Shown in pieces: positions 1 to 8,218 of a stretch of 19,403 bases of DNA. Numbering within the stretch: position 1 is the first letter of the stretch; each line of letters opens with the position of its first letter. Source of the DNA: Parvularia atlantis (Eukaryota > Opisthokonta > Rotosphaerida). The stretch is from the NCBI GenBank assembly GCA_943704415.1, contig CALSCO010000371.1:1-19403 (forward strand), written 5' to 3'. A program made the translations under genes and the position numbers. The notes under the pieces are model-generated. The model ran no database searches. It was not told the DNA's origin and saw nothing but the letters and a program-made list of their open reading frames with translations.

Positions 1-90
<90 letters not shown>
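1..90. repeat. (CTG)30 trinucleotide repeat, truncated by window edge
   Basis: There are thirty uninterrupted CTG units on the + strand, starting at base 1, so the true length is unknown. On the - strand these are CAG codons. They lie in frame with the Schlafen-like gene, giving at least 30 consecutive glutamines (residues 331-360 of its model). The tract is perfect, with no CAA or CCG interruptions, so it is probably unstable in length. Confidence 0.97.
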
Positions 91-1360
91 AAGGTTGTGG
101 TGCCACGGCGGCCGCTGCGAGCGGTGGTGGCGCACACTTGCGCTTAGCCGCGCTTGATGTCCATGCGCCAACGACGGCATCGACGACGGCATCGACGACG
201 CCTGCGAAGACAGCGCGGCAGTACTGCGCAGCTGCGTGGCCGGCTGGTATGGTGCTAGGGGCTCCTGCGCTGCCGGCTGACGCGGCGCGGCCAGGATTGC
301 TGGCGGGGCCTCGGCCGGTTGCGGCTCCGGCAGCAACAGGCCGAGCGGCGAGGGTTTGCCGGGCGCGCCTGACCCGCGCTGCTCGCGCTCGTGCCGAAGC
401 TGCTCTAGACTTACGGTATAGTTGCTGACTGCACACACGTACGAGCATGAGACGCCAGCGAGGCGAGCGCGCGCCGGGCCGTGCGCGGCGCACCGATCTT
501 ATGGAAGCGCTCGAGGCGCTCCTGCAGGCTGGCAATCTTATCGTCGAGCTGGTTGTCGTTGAGCGTGTTGGCCGACGTCACGGCGATCTGGTCCAGGAGG
601 ATCTGTGACAGGTCGTTCTTGAGCGAATGGATTTCCTGCGCCCACGGGTGAGCCCTCGAGCGCGCGACAGCTCGCCCGTGACGATCGCACCTGTTGGCGC
701 CGCAGGAGCCGCAGCCGCGCGACGTCCCACACCTCGCGCAGCGTGCGCAGCTCGTCGCGGCAGCCGTTGCGCTTGATGTAAATGCTGCGCGCGGCTGCCG
801 CGGTCAGGCACGGCGCACAGTGGACGAGCGGGGACAGGGCGCGCACCGAAAGTCGGGCGTGGCGTAGAGCTCGGTCTCCTGTCCGCGGCCGATATGGAGC
901 TCGATGACGCAGCGGCCGGTCGGGTAGCCGCGGGCATCGCAGACGGGCTCGAAGCGGAGCACGACCTGGTCGTCGTTGACGGGCGGGCTGAAGAGGCGCA
1001 TGGTCTGCATGAGCATGCGCCGGGCGAGGTCGCGCTGGTCCTGCGGCAGGTCGACGCCGACGACCTCGCCGGTGTCCTCTGCGGGGCACGCGCATCAGAG
1101 CACGGCGCAAGTACGGCCACAGCGCACCGATGCCGAAGTAGAGCACGCCGCCCTCGGCGTTGAGGAACGCGGATATGTACCTGTCGCGGCCGCGGTGAAC
1201 GACGCGAACAGACCGCGGCGGCGGCGCACGGCAGGGCCTGCTCGAGCAGCGCAGCGGGCTTGCGCTGGCCGGCTTTGAACTCGTGGTGCAGATCCTCCTC
1301 GAACGGCACGCGCGCGCCGCGCACGTACGCGGGCGGCGGTGGCGTCAGCGCGGCACTCAT
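1..1360 (-). CDS. Schlafen/AlbA_2-domain protein with coiled coil and polyglutamine tract (3' end outside window)
   Basis: Six exons join cleanly: 1360-1230, 1180-1128, 1078-847, 784-691, 635-494 and 428-1; all five introns (49-65 nt) start GTGCG and end CAG. The 360 visible residues open with MSAALTPPPP. Residues about 20-165 look like the AlbA_2 domain of Schlafen proteins: HHEFKAG, then FLNAEGGVLYFGI, then EDTGEVVGV, ending in a basic YIKRNG strand. In that family the domain binds nucleic acid, and some members are RNases; activity here is not shown. Residues about 175-220 (SLKNDLSQILLDQI and LQERLERFHK) look like a coiled coil. A Pro/Ala/Ser/Gln-rich region and 30 glutamines follow. The start is the first ATG after the divergent promoter; an in-frame ATG at 1432 lies nearly at the neighbouring gene and gives an unlike leader. 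Family assignment is by motif only. Confidence 0.75.
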
Positions 1361-1449
1361 CAAAAGCACGCGTCCGAGAAGTGTGACGGCAAGGGCGTGC
1401 CCCTCGAGAGTCGCTCGGCCATTGTGGGGCACACATTATTGCGCGCCGC
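1361..1449. promoter_or_regulatory. 89-base shared upstream region of two divergent genes
   Basis: This short interval separates the start codons of the Schlafen-like gene (-) and the CELF-like gene (+). It must hold both 5' UTRs and at least part of both promoters. The middle is slightly AT-rich (CACATTATTG near 1431-1440), but I see no clear TATA box. Co-regulation is an inference from position only. Confidence 0.45.
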
Positions 1450-3643
1450 ATGGACCCGGTAGTGTACGAGGACGACGCGAGCGGCTCGCCGTCGCCGCTG
1501 GGCGTCGTCACGCCGGGCGCCGCGGCCGCGCCGCCGGCCAAGCTGTTCGTGGGCCAGCTGCCGCGCTCGTTTGACGAGAAGAAGCTGGTCGAGCTGGTGC
1601 AGCCGTACGTGCACGACGGCACCATCGTCGACGTCGTCGTCCTGCGCGACCGCGCGACGGGCTTCCACAAGGGTGCGTGCTTCGTGCGGCGTGCTGCTGT
1701 TGCTGCGTGCTGCTGGCTGTGCGTGCTGTGCGTGCTGCTGGCTGTGCGTGCTGCTGGCTGTGCGTGCTGTGCGACAAGCGACGTCAGCCTCTCGCGACGG
1801 CTTCCCTCGTTTTTCCCCTCGTTTTGCGCCACAGCGGCCCTCCGCTCACGGCCCGCGCGTCCCCGCCGCCACAGGCTGCGGCTTTGTCACGTTCTCGCTG
1901 TACTCGGACGCCGACCGCACGATTGATGCGCTGCACAACAAGTTCTCGCTGCCCGAGGTGCGGCGCGTTCGGCCGTTGCGTGCCTCGGCGCTCACCAACG
2001 ACGCCTTGCAGGCGAGCCACAGCCTGCAGGTCCGCTACGCCGACTCGAACGCGGCACGGCGTGCGTGAGGCACCTTGGTCGCCCTCCGCGCACGCGATGG
2101 CTTACCCGCGGCTCGCCCGCGGCCTCGCAGAGGACCCGAAGCTGTTTGTCGGGATGCTGCCCAAGAACATCACCGAGAAGGAGCTGCAGCAGGTCTTCGG
2201 CGCGTACGGCACGATCGAGGAGGCGTCGGTGCTGCGCGGCACGGACGGCATCAGCAAGGGTGCGCAGCCGGTCGTGGCTGGTCGCGCGGCCTGACGTCGC
2301 AGCGCAGGCTGCGCATTTGTCACGTACACGAACCGCACCGAGGCCGACGCAGCCGTTGCAGCGCTGCACCAGGTGTTCTCGTTCCCGGTGCGTGCGCGTG
2401 CAGCGCAGTGGCGGCCCCGGGGCGGGTGTGGTCTGGGCTGTCCTTGCTTTTCTGGCCGCGTTTTTGCGTTTGCGCGCGCGCTCATGGTCCCGATGCGCGT
2501 CCCTCCCGTCCGACCGCGGCCCCGTGTTTGCATGGCGTGCCGTTTTGTTCCCCCTCACTCCCCTCTGCGCGTCTCCGTGCTTCGTAGCGTGGCTTGTGCC
2601 AGTGTGCTGATGCATGGCGTGCCGTGTGCGCTTGTCGCGTCCGCCGTGTGCGTGTCGCGTCGTAACCCCGCCGTGCCGTGCCGTGCCGTGCCCGTGTGTC
2701 GTGCCGTGCCGTGCCGTGCATTCCCCCTTCCCCCTCCACCGCGTCCCTAGGGATCGTCCGGCACCATCGTCGTGCGCTACGCCGACACCGAGAAGCAGCG
2801 CGTGGCGCGCAAGGCGCAGCAGATGCACATGCACGGCCTGACCATGCACAACATCCCCCTGCCGCTGCAGGTGCGTCACTGTGCCTGCTTGTGCGCGCCC
2901 AGTCTGAGCCGCGAGCCCGCGCAGATGCAGGCCGCGAGCCTCCTCTCGGCGACGCTGCCGGCGTTCAACGCCTACACACAGGCCGGTGCGGGCATGCCGA
3001 GGCCGGCACAGGGCGGCTACCCGGCCGGTGCGCCGCCGATGCCCGACGCGAGCGCGATGCTCCTGCAGGGTGCGCGAGCGCGGCTGGGGCTGCGGCGCCG
3101 GCGGTATGGCTAAAGACGACACGGCAGCGCTCGTGGCCGCGGCGTCGTCCGGCTACGGCCCGCAGATGCAGCAGCACCTGCAGCAGCAGCAGCAGCACCC
3201 GCAGCAGCAGCAGCAGATGGTGCGGCCGCACGGGGCGTCGCAACCGCGCTGATGACGCTGCCTTCGCACACGCGCGCGCGCCCAGTACCGGCCCGCGCCG
3301 ATGCTTGTGCCGCCGACGCAGTCGCAGGGCCCCGAGAACTCGAACCTTTTCATCTACCACCTGCCGCCGATGTACGGCGACATGGAGCTGCTGACGCTGT
3401 TCCTGCCGTTTGGGCGGGTGCTGTCGGCCAAGGTCTTCATCGACCGGCAGACGGGCCTGTCCAAGTGCTTCGGTGCGCACACGTGCACAGCCGTGGCGGC
3501 GCTGACGCGCGCGCACAGGGTTCGTGTCGTACGACAACCCGGCCTCGGCCGCGATGGCTATCCAGACGATGAACGGGTACCACATCGAGGGCAAGCACCT
3601 CAAGGTGCAGCTCAAGCAGCAGAAGCCGCGCACGTCGTACTGA
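1450..3643 (+). CDS. CELF/Bruno-like RNA-binding protein, three RRMs
   Basis: Ten exons: 1450-1672, 1875-1957, 2012-2060, 2131-2259, 2308-2387, 2751-2870, 2925-3069, 3128-3219, 3286-3472 and 3519-3643, giving 410 residues. RRM1 (about 29-112) has RNP2 KLFVGQLP and RNP1 KGCGFVTF. RRM2 (about 122-205) has LFVGMLP and KGCAFVTY. A divergent Met/Ala/Gln-rich linker with two Q5 runs follows. RRM3 (about 326-405) has LFIYHLP and [10 protein letters not shown]. The order RRM1-RRM2-long linker-RRM3 ending near the C-terminus, with the LPxxxxEKEL style of helix 1, is the CELF (CUGBP/Bruno) layout. Family members bind UGU/GU-rich RNA and control splicing, translation and decay. Introns run 46-70 nt except intron 1 (202) and intron 5 (363), both repeat-rich. 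The codon after the exon 3/4 junction (Q) and the exon 7 acceptor (2924 or 2930) are the least certain joins. Confidence 0.93.
1686..1776 (+). repeat. CUG/UGUG-rich imperfect tandem repeats in CELF intron 1
   Basis: Most of the first part of intron 1 is made of shuffled copies of GTGCTGCTGGCTGTGC and GTGCTGTGC. In the transcript this is a tract dense in CUG and UGUG, the type of RNA that CELF proteins are known to bind. It is unlike the other introns in the window, apart from intron 5. Confidence 0.8.
2669..2719 (+). repeat. CCGTG pentanucleotide repeat in CELF intron 5
   Basis: About ten near-perfect copies of the pentamer CCGTG, with one interruption (CCCGTGTGTCGTG), lie just upstream of the pyrimidine tract and CCTAG acceptor of the 363-nt intron. 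It is non-coding in the model. Confidence 0.85.
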
Positions 3644-4080
3644 GCGGGTGGGCGCGCCCCCCCGCTCGCACACTGAGCCACACCTCCACCCCCGCACGCT
3701 CTCCCCGCCGTGTTGCCTCGCGCCCCGCGGAAGAAGAAGTCTGCGAAGAGTCTTTCAAGTTTTTGCGCCCGAGGAGGCCTATGCAGCTTTTTTGGTGCCC
3801 TTCCGTGCGACTTGAACCGCGCGCCCCGCCCGCTGTCGTCTTCTCGCGCGCGCGTACAGACCGTGCAGCACGCGGCGCACACGCGCACACTCGGGGCACG
3901 GCCGCGCGCGTGGTGGTGGGCGCCGTTGCGCGAATCGACTGACGCCGCGTGGCCTTTTCTTTTTCCCTCGTTTGTTCGCTCGCTCGGCTGACGAGCGCGT
4001 CGCAGCCCTCCCGAAGGCCTTTCACCTCCCGCGAGCACCGCCGCCGCCGCCGCCGCCGCCGTGCGCGCGTCACCGACCGC
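3644..4080. other. Intergenic region between the CELF-like gene and the acidic-protein gene
   Basis: This interval holds the 3' UTR of the CELF-like gene and the 5' flank, and perhaps first exon, of the next gene. Near 3994-4006 a branch-like CTGACG is followed by a GTCGCAG acceptor, and near 4059 a GTGCGCGC donor follows a CCG repeat (4040-4058). A small exon (4007-4058) coding for a proline run is therefore possible. Its end phase agrees with the exon at 4150, but I found no matching ATG exon upstream. No RNA gene is evident. Confidence 0.4.
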
Positions 4081-5615
4081 ATGAAGACAAGGCGCGCGCG
4101 GCCGCGCGGCTGTGGGCGGCTGGGCGGCTGACGGGTGGGCGCCTCGCAGGATACCGGCGCTGTTCGCGGCCGAGGCCGTCGCGTTCGGCCACGGCGCGGC
4201 CCTGGCCGAGCTCGAGCCCATGCTGGACGGGACGGGCGTGCTGCTGCTGCACGAGGGCGCGATCGACGTTGACGGCCTGGACGAGGACGCCGACGAGGAG
4301 GACGACGAGGAAGACGAGGAGAACGAGGGGCACGGGGGCCTGACCGCGACGAGCGTCACGGCCGCGCCGCCCGCGCTCGCGCTCGCGAGCGACGAGGACG
4401 AGGACGACGACACCGAGCCCATGCTCACGTCCTTCTTCAGCGCCGTGCACGGTGCGCGCCGCGTGCGTACCTCTCATGCGGCTGACGAGCTCTTTTTTTT
4501 TTTTCCCCCTTCGCGCAGACATCGACTCGCTCGCGCTCGACTACGACGAGGCCGTCGACGGCATGCGCCTGTTTGATGAGCATCTGGAGGCGCAGCTGCT
4601 CGACGACGCGCTGCAGCAGAGCCTGCACGAGCAGATGCTGCTCGAGACCCTCCGCACGACCTTCAGCACGATCGCCGTGCCCGCCCCCGCCGCGCTCGCC
4701 GCGCCCCTCGGCGGCCCGCCCTCGCCGGTCTCGTCGGCCGCCGCGGCTGCGGTCGCGGCGGTCGCCGCGGCGACGTCGCTGGCCCGCGCGACCGAGGACG
4801 AGCACGGGCCCGCGCCGACCACGACCGTCTCGCTCTCGTCCATCGCCGGGCTCGACATGGACCTGACGCACGCCGCCCCCGCCGCCACACAGCCCGAGCC
4901 GGCCCCGCGCACGTTTGAGGCCGAGCTGTGCGAGCGCATCGTCCAGGCCGAGCTGCCGCGGCCGCAGCTCGCGACCGTGCTGCGCATCCTGCGCTCGGTC
5001 AGCCGCGCGTTCGATGACCTCCTGCCCCACGCCCGCCCGCTCCAGCTCGACGCCGTCCAGGCTGCGGTTTCGATGCTGCCCCAGGCCAAGCTGCTCCGGC
5101 TGCACGAGCTCGTGTCGCGCTACCCGGAAGCGTCGCCCATGGCTCCGCCGACGGCCGTGCCCAAGTCGGTGCGCATGAACAGCCTCAGCCGGAGCGCGAG
5201 CGTGGACGGCCCGTACGCGCCAACAGTACGCATGGCCGCGTCCGTCGGCTCGCCGGCCTCGCCCACGTCGCCCATGGCTGCTGGCGTGCTGTCGAGCGCG
5301 TCGTCGCCTGGCGGCAGCCTGGACATGGCCACCGTCACGCCGTCGCCATCGGGGCGCAAGGGCATGCGACGCAGCGTCAGCGCAACGCTCGAGACGCAGT
5401 CGGCCCCGGCCTCGCCCGCACGCACGCCCGCGCGGCGCCCCGCCGGCAAGCTCACGGGGCGCAAGGGCTCGTCGGCGGCGACGCCCAAGGGCAAACGCGG
5501 CACCCAGCGGCGCCTCGTGTCGCAGGACGCGGGCATGGTGGACGCGACGCCTGTGGCGGTGCTGCAGCCGCTGTCGGATCTCGACAGCGACGAGGAGATT
5601 GACGTTGTCGGCTGA
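4081..5615 (+). CDS. Acidic, Ser/Ala-rich protein with possible NET-like helical segment; 5' end uncertain
   Basis: Two exons are firm: 4150-4451 and 4519-5615, split by a 67-nt GTGCG...GCAG intron with a T12 pyrimidine tract; they give 465 residues. The ATG at 4081 joins in frame only if a GC-AG intron (4092-4149, AAG|GCGCGC) is used, giving MKTR-IPALF. The alternatives are an upstream proline-rich exon or the internal ATG at 4220. The first firm exon has a strongly acidic stretch (DEDADEEDDEEDEE) and the second begins with an acidic helical part (LALDYDEAVDGM). A mid-protein segment (4913-5128) runs AELCERIVQAELP, then LATVLRIL, then LQLDAVQ, then LLRLHELVSRY. Its hydrophobic spacing recalls the NET domain of BET proteins, with an insertion. 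The C-terminal third is Ser/Pro/Arg-rich and basic, with a last SDEEIDVV acidic motif. This could be a nuclear scaffold or chromatin protein, but I do not recognise it as a named family. Confidence 0.68.
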
Positions 5616-5822
5616 GCGGCCGCGATGTTTGTCGGCTGAGCGGGTGTGCACCGCCCACAGCTGCTTTATCTCTCTATCTCTCCTTCTCCTCCCTCCGCTT
5701 TCGTTTTCTCCCTCCCCATACACCCCCGCTTCGAAAAGTCGTCGCTGTAGAAGGTGTACATTGGCGCGGGCACGCAACGCGTGCTCCGCCAAGGCATGCT
5801 TGCGCACACACACAAAGTATGC
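5616..5822. other. Convergent 3' intergenic region, pyrimidine-rich
   Basis: Two genes end towards each other across 207 bases. The + strand is C/T-rich from about 5661 to 5718 (CTTTATCTCTCTATCTCTCC and on). No canonical AATAAA is present, and I see no gene or stable hairpin. Confidence 0.6.
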
Positions 5823-6963
5823 TTAGGTTCGGCTGCTCGTGAGGATCGGAAGAGGTGGCAGCGGCGGCGGCAGCTCAACAAAGTGCACGGCCTCAATCGT
5901 CCACGCCTCGCCGTCGCGCGCGAGCTCGATCTGCGCCCACGACCGGGGCGCCTCGCCCGCGCCGCCGAGCGAGCCCGGGCACACGGCCAGCGACCCGTCG
6001 GCCGTCTGGTACAGCCCGCGTGAGAGGCCGCCTGCAGTGCGAGGCGCGTTTGGCAGAAGCGCGAGTGCGACAGCAGATGACGCACTGCACACGGTGAGCA
6101 GCGGCCGGGTCGGGTGACGCGGCGCGGACGGGGCCGTCGCCACGCTGTCCATCTCCAGGCTCAGGCTCGAGAGCGAAGCGAGCGCGGGCGAGGCCGTCGC
6201 GGCCAGTATTCTGTGCAACTGCGCGCGCGACGCGTGAGCAAGTCGCATCACTCGCCTGTGCGCACCTCGCCGGCAGTCCACTCGGACTTGCTCTGGTCGA
6301 ACTTGATGTAGGGCTCGCGCAGGAAGTTGGTCAGGACGATGGTGCTGCGCGACGGCGGCGGGCCCGCGGCTGGCACCGGCTGCTCGCCCGCGTCGTCTGT
6401 GCGATTGCGATGATGCCGTCACGACCGTGCGCCGAGGCACAGCTGCGCGCGCGCGCGCGCACCCGCGCCAACGACGTCCAGGCCCTCGTTGATCTCCACG
6501 GTGCGCGCGATGCAGTTGACCGAGTACACCGACAGCACCGGCAGCGCGGCCGTCTCCGAGTGCGAGTGCATGAGCGTGGGCGGGTCGAGCGCGCCTGCCA
6601 CGATGTGCTCGTCAGAGTGCCGCGTGGGGTGCTCGCGCGGGGCCGCACCGGGGCGGTACACGGTCAAATTGGAGCAGTTCTCGAGGTTGCCGAGCAGGCT
6701 GCTGGCCTCGCCCTCGCGCGCGGCGTCGAGCTCGGGCTGCCTCTTGCGTGACCCGCTGGGCGCGCAGAGGTTGCCGACGACGAGCGCGGCGTGCACACTG
6801 CGCCGCGCGCGCGGCCGCGTCACCCTACACGCATACATAGCACAGCACAGCGCACGCGCACGCACGCCAGTTCGCGGTCCAGCACGCCCTCGATCAGCCG
6901 CGACACCGCCAGCACGTCGCCCGCCGGCTCGCCCAGCGCCACAAGCGTGACGCCGCGCCGCAT
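5823..6963 (-). CDS. Probable calcineurin-like phosphoesterase fold, metal ligands apparently lost
   Basis: Five exons: 6963-6866, 6797-6463, 6396-6266, 6218-6086 and 6031-5823, giving 301 residues; introns are 47-68 nt and all start GTGCG. Intron 4 (54 nt) has no in-frame stop, but removing it improves the fit. The layout follows metallophosphoesterases. The first strand is VTLVALGEPAGD, where families have a D-x-H-G motif. ALVVGNL stands where GD is usual. VEINEGLDVVG resembles the vxixGxxivG strand and TIVLTNF the ILLTH strand. LLTVCSGLSRGLY stands where GHTH is usual. SLAVCPGSLG then APRSWAQIEL match the terminal INPGS...YAxLEL strands. The diagnostic Asp/His ligands are replaced, so it would be a pseudoenzyme if the fold is right. 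The fold is an inference; that this is a spliced protein-coding gene is firmer. Confidence 0.65.
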
Positions 6964-7276
6964 CGTCCACGTGGCCCGATAGAACGCTCTCGAAGGGGCC
7001 ACGTGGCGGTGCGCTCGAGGGGCACAGCAGTCAATTTTTTTTATCTTTTGTTCCTTCTTTCCTCTGTTCTGCGCCGCCGGCTGGGCTCTGGGCCCTTCCC
7101 CCCCGGCCCTCATCGCCCGCCCGCCCGCCCGCCCGCCTCGGCCGCTTCCCCCCGCGCGGCCGCCGTGCGCCACGTGCGCGTCGCGCTGAATTTTTCCCCC
7201 ACCCGCCGTCCGCGCCAAGCGTGGATTTTTCACCGGTGACGCGCAGGCACACGCGCCCCAATCCAACCCCCTCGCC
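6964..7276. promoter_or_regulatory. Divergent intergenic region with pyrimidine-rich and (CCCG)n segments
   Basis: This region lies between head-to-head start codons. It contains a T/C-rich patch (7031-7070, with a T8 run), a run of CCCG/CCGC units (about 7106-7137), and a short T-rich patch before the RRM gene. No clear TATA box is seen. It probably serves as a shared promoter for the phosphoesterase-like gene (-) and the glycine-rich RNA-binding gene (+). Confidence 0.4.
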
Positions 7277-7924
7277 ATGTCGACCAAGCTCTTCGTCGGC
7301 TCGCTCTCGTGGGGCACCACGGACGACACGCTCCGCGACGCCTTCGCGCCCTTCGGCGAGATCGTCGAGGGTGCGCGGCCCACCACCGCGCGCAACAACA
7401 CGTGGCTCACGTCAGCCGTTCTTGACCATGCGTAGCCCGCGTCATCAACGACCGCTACAGCGGCCGCTCGCGCGGGTGCGACGTGCCCGCGCCACCCCCC
7501 TCGTGTCACGCGCGCTCACCCGCCCGCCCGCCGCAGCTTCGGCTTCGTCACCTTTGCCGAGGCCGACCAGGCCGCCGAGGCCAAGTCCAAGATGGACGGC
7601 CAGGAGCTCGACGGCCGCGCGATCCGCGTCGACTCGGCGTCGGACCGCCCCGGCGGCGGCGGCAGCGGCGGCGGCAGCCGCGGCAGCTACAGCAGCGGCG
7701 GCGGCTCGGGCGGCGGCTATGGCGGCGGCAGCCGCGGCGGCTCGGGCGGCAGCTACGGTGGCGGCCGCGGCGGCAGCTACGGCGGCGGCGGCGACCGCGA
7801 CAGCTACCGCAGCGGCGGCGGCTCAGGCGGCAGCTACGGTGGCGGCCGCGGTGGCGGTGACCGCGATGGCGGCAGCCGTGGCGGCTACCGCAGCGGCGGC
7901 CGCGACCGTGACAGCGACTACTAA
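7277..7924 (+). CDS. Glycine-rich RNA-binding protein (one RRM plus Gly-rich tail)
   Basis: Three exons, 7277-7370, 7436-7475 and 7537-7924, give 173 residues; introns are 65 and 61 nt, with GTGCG donors and TAG/CAG acceptors. The RRM covers residues about 3-78, with RNP2 KLFVGSLSW and RNP1 RGFGFVTF. The tail (about 84-173) is almost wholly Gly/Ser/Tyr/Arg with RGG and SYGGG motifs and ends RDRDSDY. This is the build of plant and animal GR-RBP/CIRBP proteins, RNA chaperones and splicing or stress regulators; length and order match the family. The start is the first ATG, immediately before the RNP2 strand. The repetitive GGC codons of the tail could expand or contract. The gene pairs divergently with the gene on its left. 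Confidence 0.93.
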
Positions 7925-8218
7925 GCGCGTCGCCCGCGGCGAGGGGCCCGCACGCCCCCGCGCGCACAAGTCTCCGTTCCTGTCCCTTCTTCCCGATCCG
8001 CCCCGTCGTTCCCCCCAACCAGCCGTCGCGTGCCGTTCGACGTGCCCAAGACTCCAACTGTCCCGTCCCCCTTCCCCACGCCGCCAGCGCGGCGCGCCTG
8101 CCTGATCCTTGAGAGATATTTTGCCCCCCAGCTGAGAGGAAAGCGAGAGAAGCCCGAGAGAGCCCGGTTCGATCATTTCTTGTACTCTAGGGTGCCGCAA
8201 GCAGACAGAATAAGACCT
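7925..8218. other. Convergent 3' region between the RRM gene and the myotubularin gene
   Basis: This interval of 294 bases holds both 3' UTRs. It includes a purine-rich stretch (about 8129-8167) and an imperfect hairpin, GACCT...AGGTC, that straddles the myotubularin stop codon at 8213-8232. I see no further gene. Confidence 0.6.

Noticed and set aside
3815-3840. GGTTCAAGTC on the - strand as a tRNA T-loop
   Set aside because: The flanking bases do not form a T stem, and no A box lies upstream.
4081-4131. Small stand-alone frame of 16 codons starting at 4081
   Set aside because: It ends at once in TGA and makes sense only as the first exon of the acidic-protein gene through a GC-AG intron, which is listed as uncertain.
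7223-8105. Long frames rich in Ala, Arg or Ser overlapping the glycine-rich RRM gene and other genes on both strands
   Set aside because: They are shadows of GC-rich codon repeats; they lack domain signals and conflict with well-supported genes.
8166-8190. tRNA-like B-box GGTTCGATCAT
   Set aside because: The final CC of a B box is missing and no acceptor or anticodon stem could be drawn around it.
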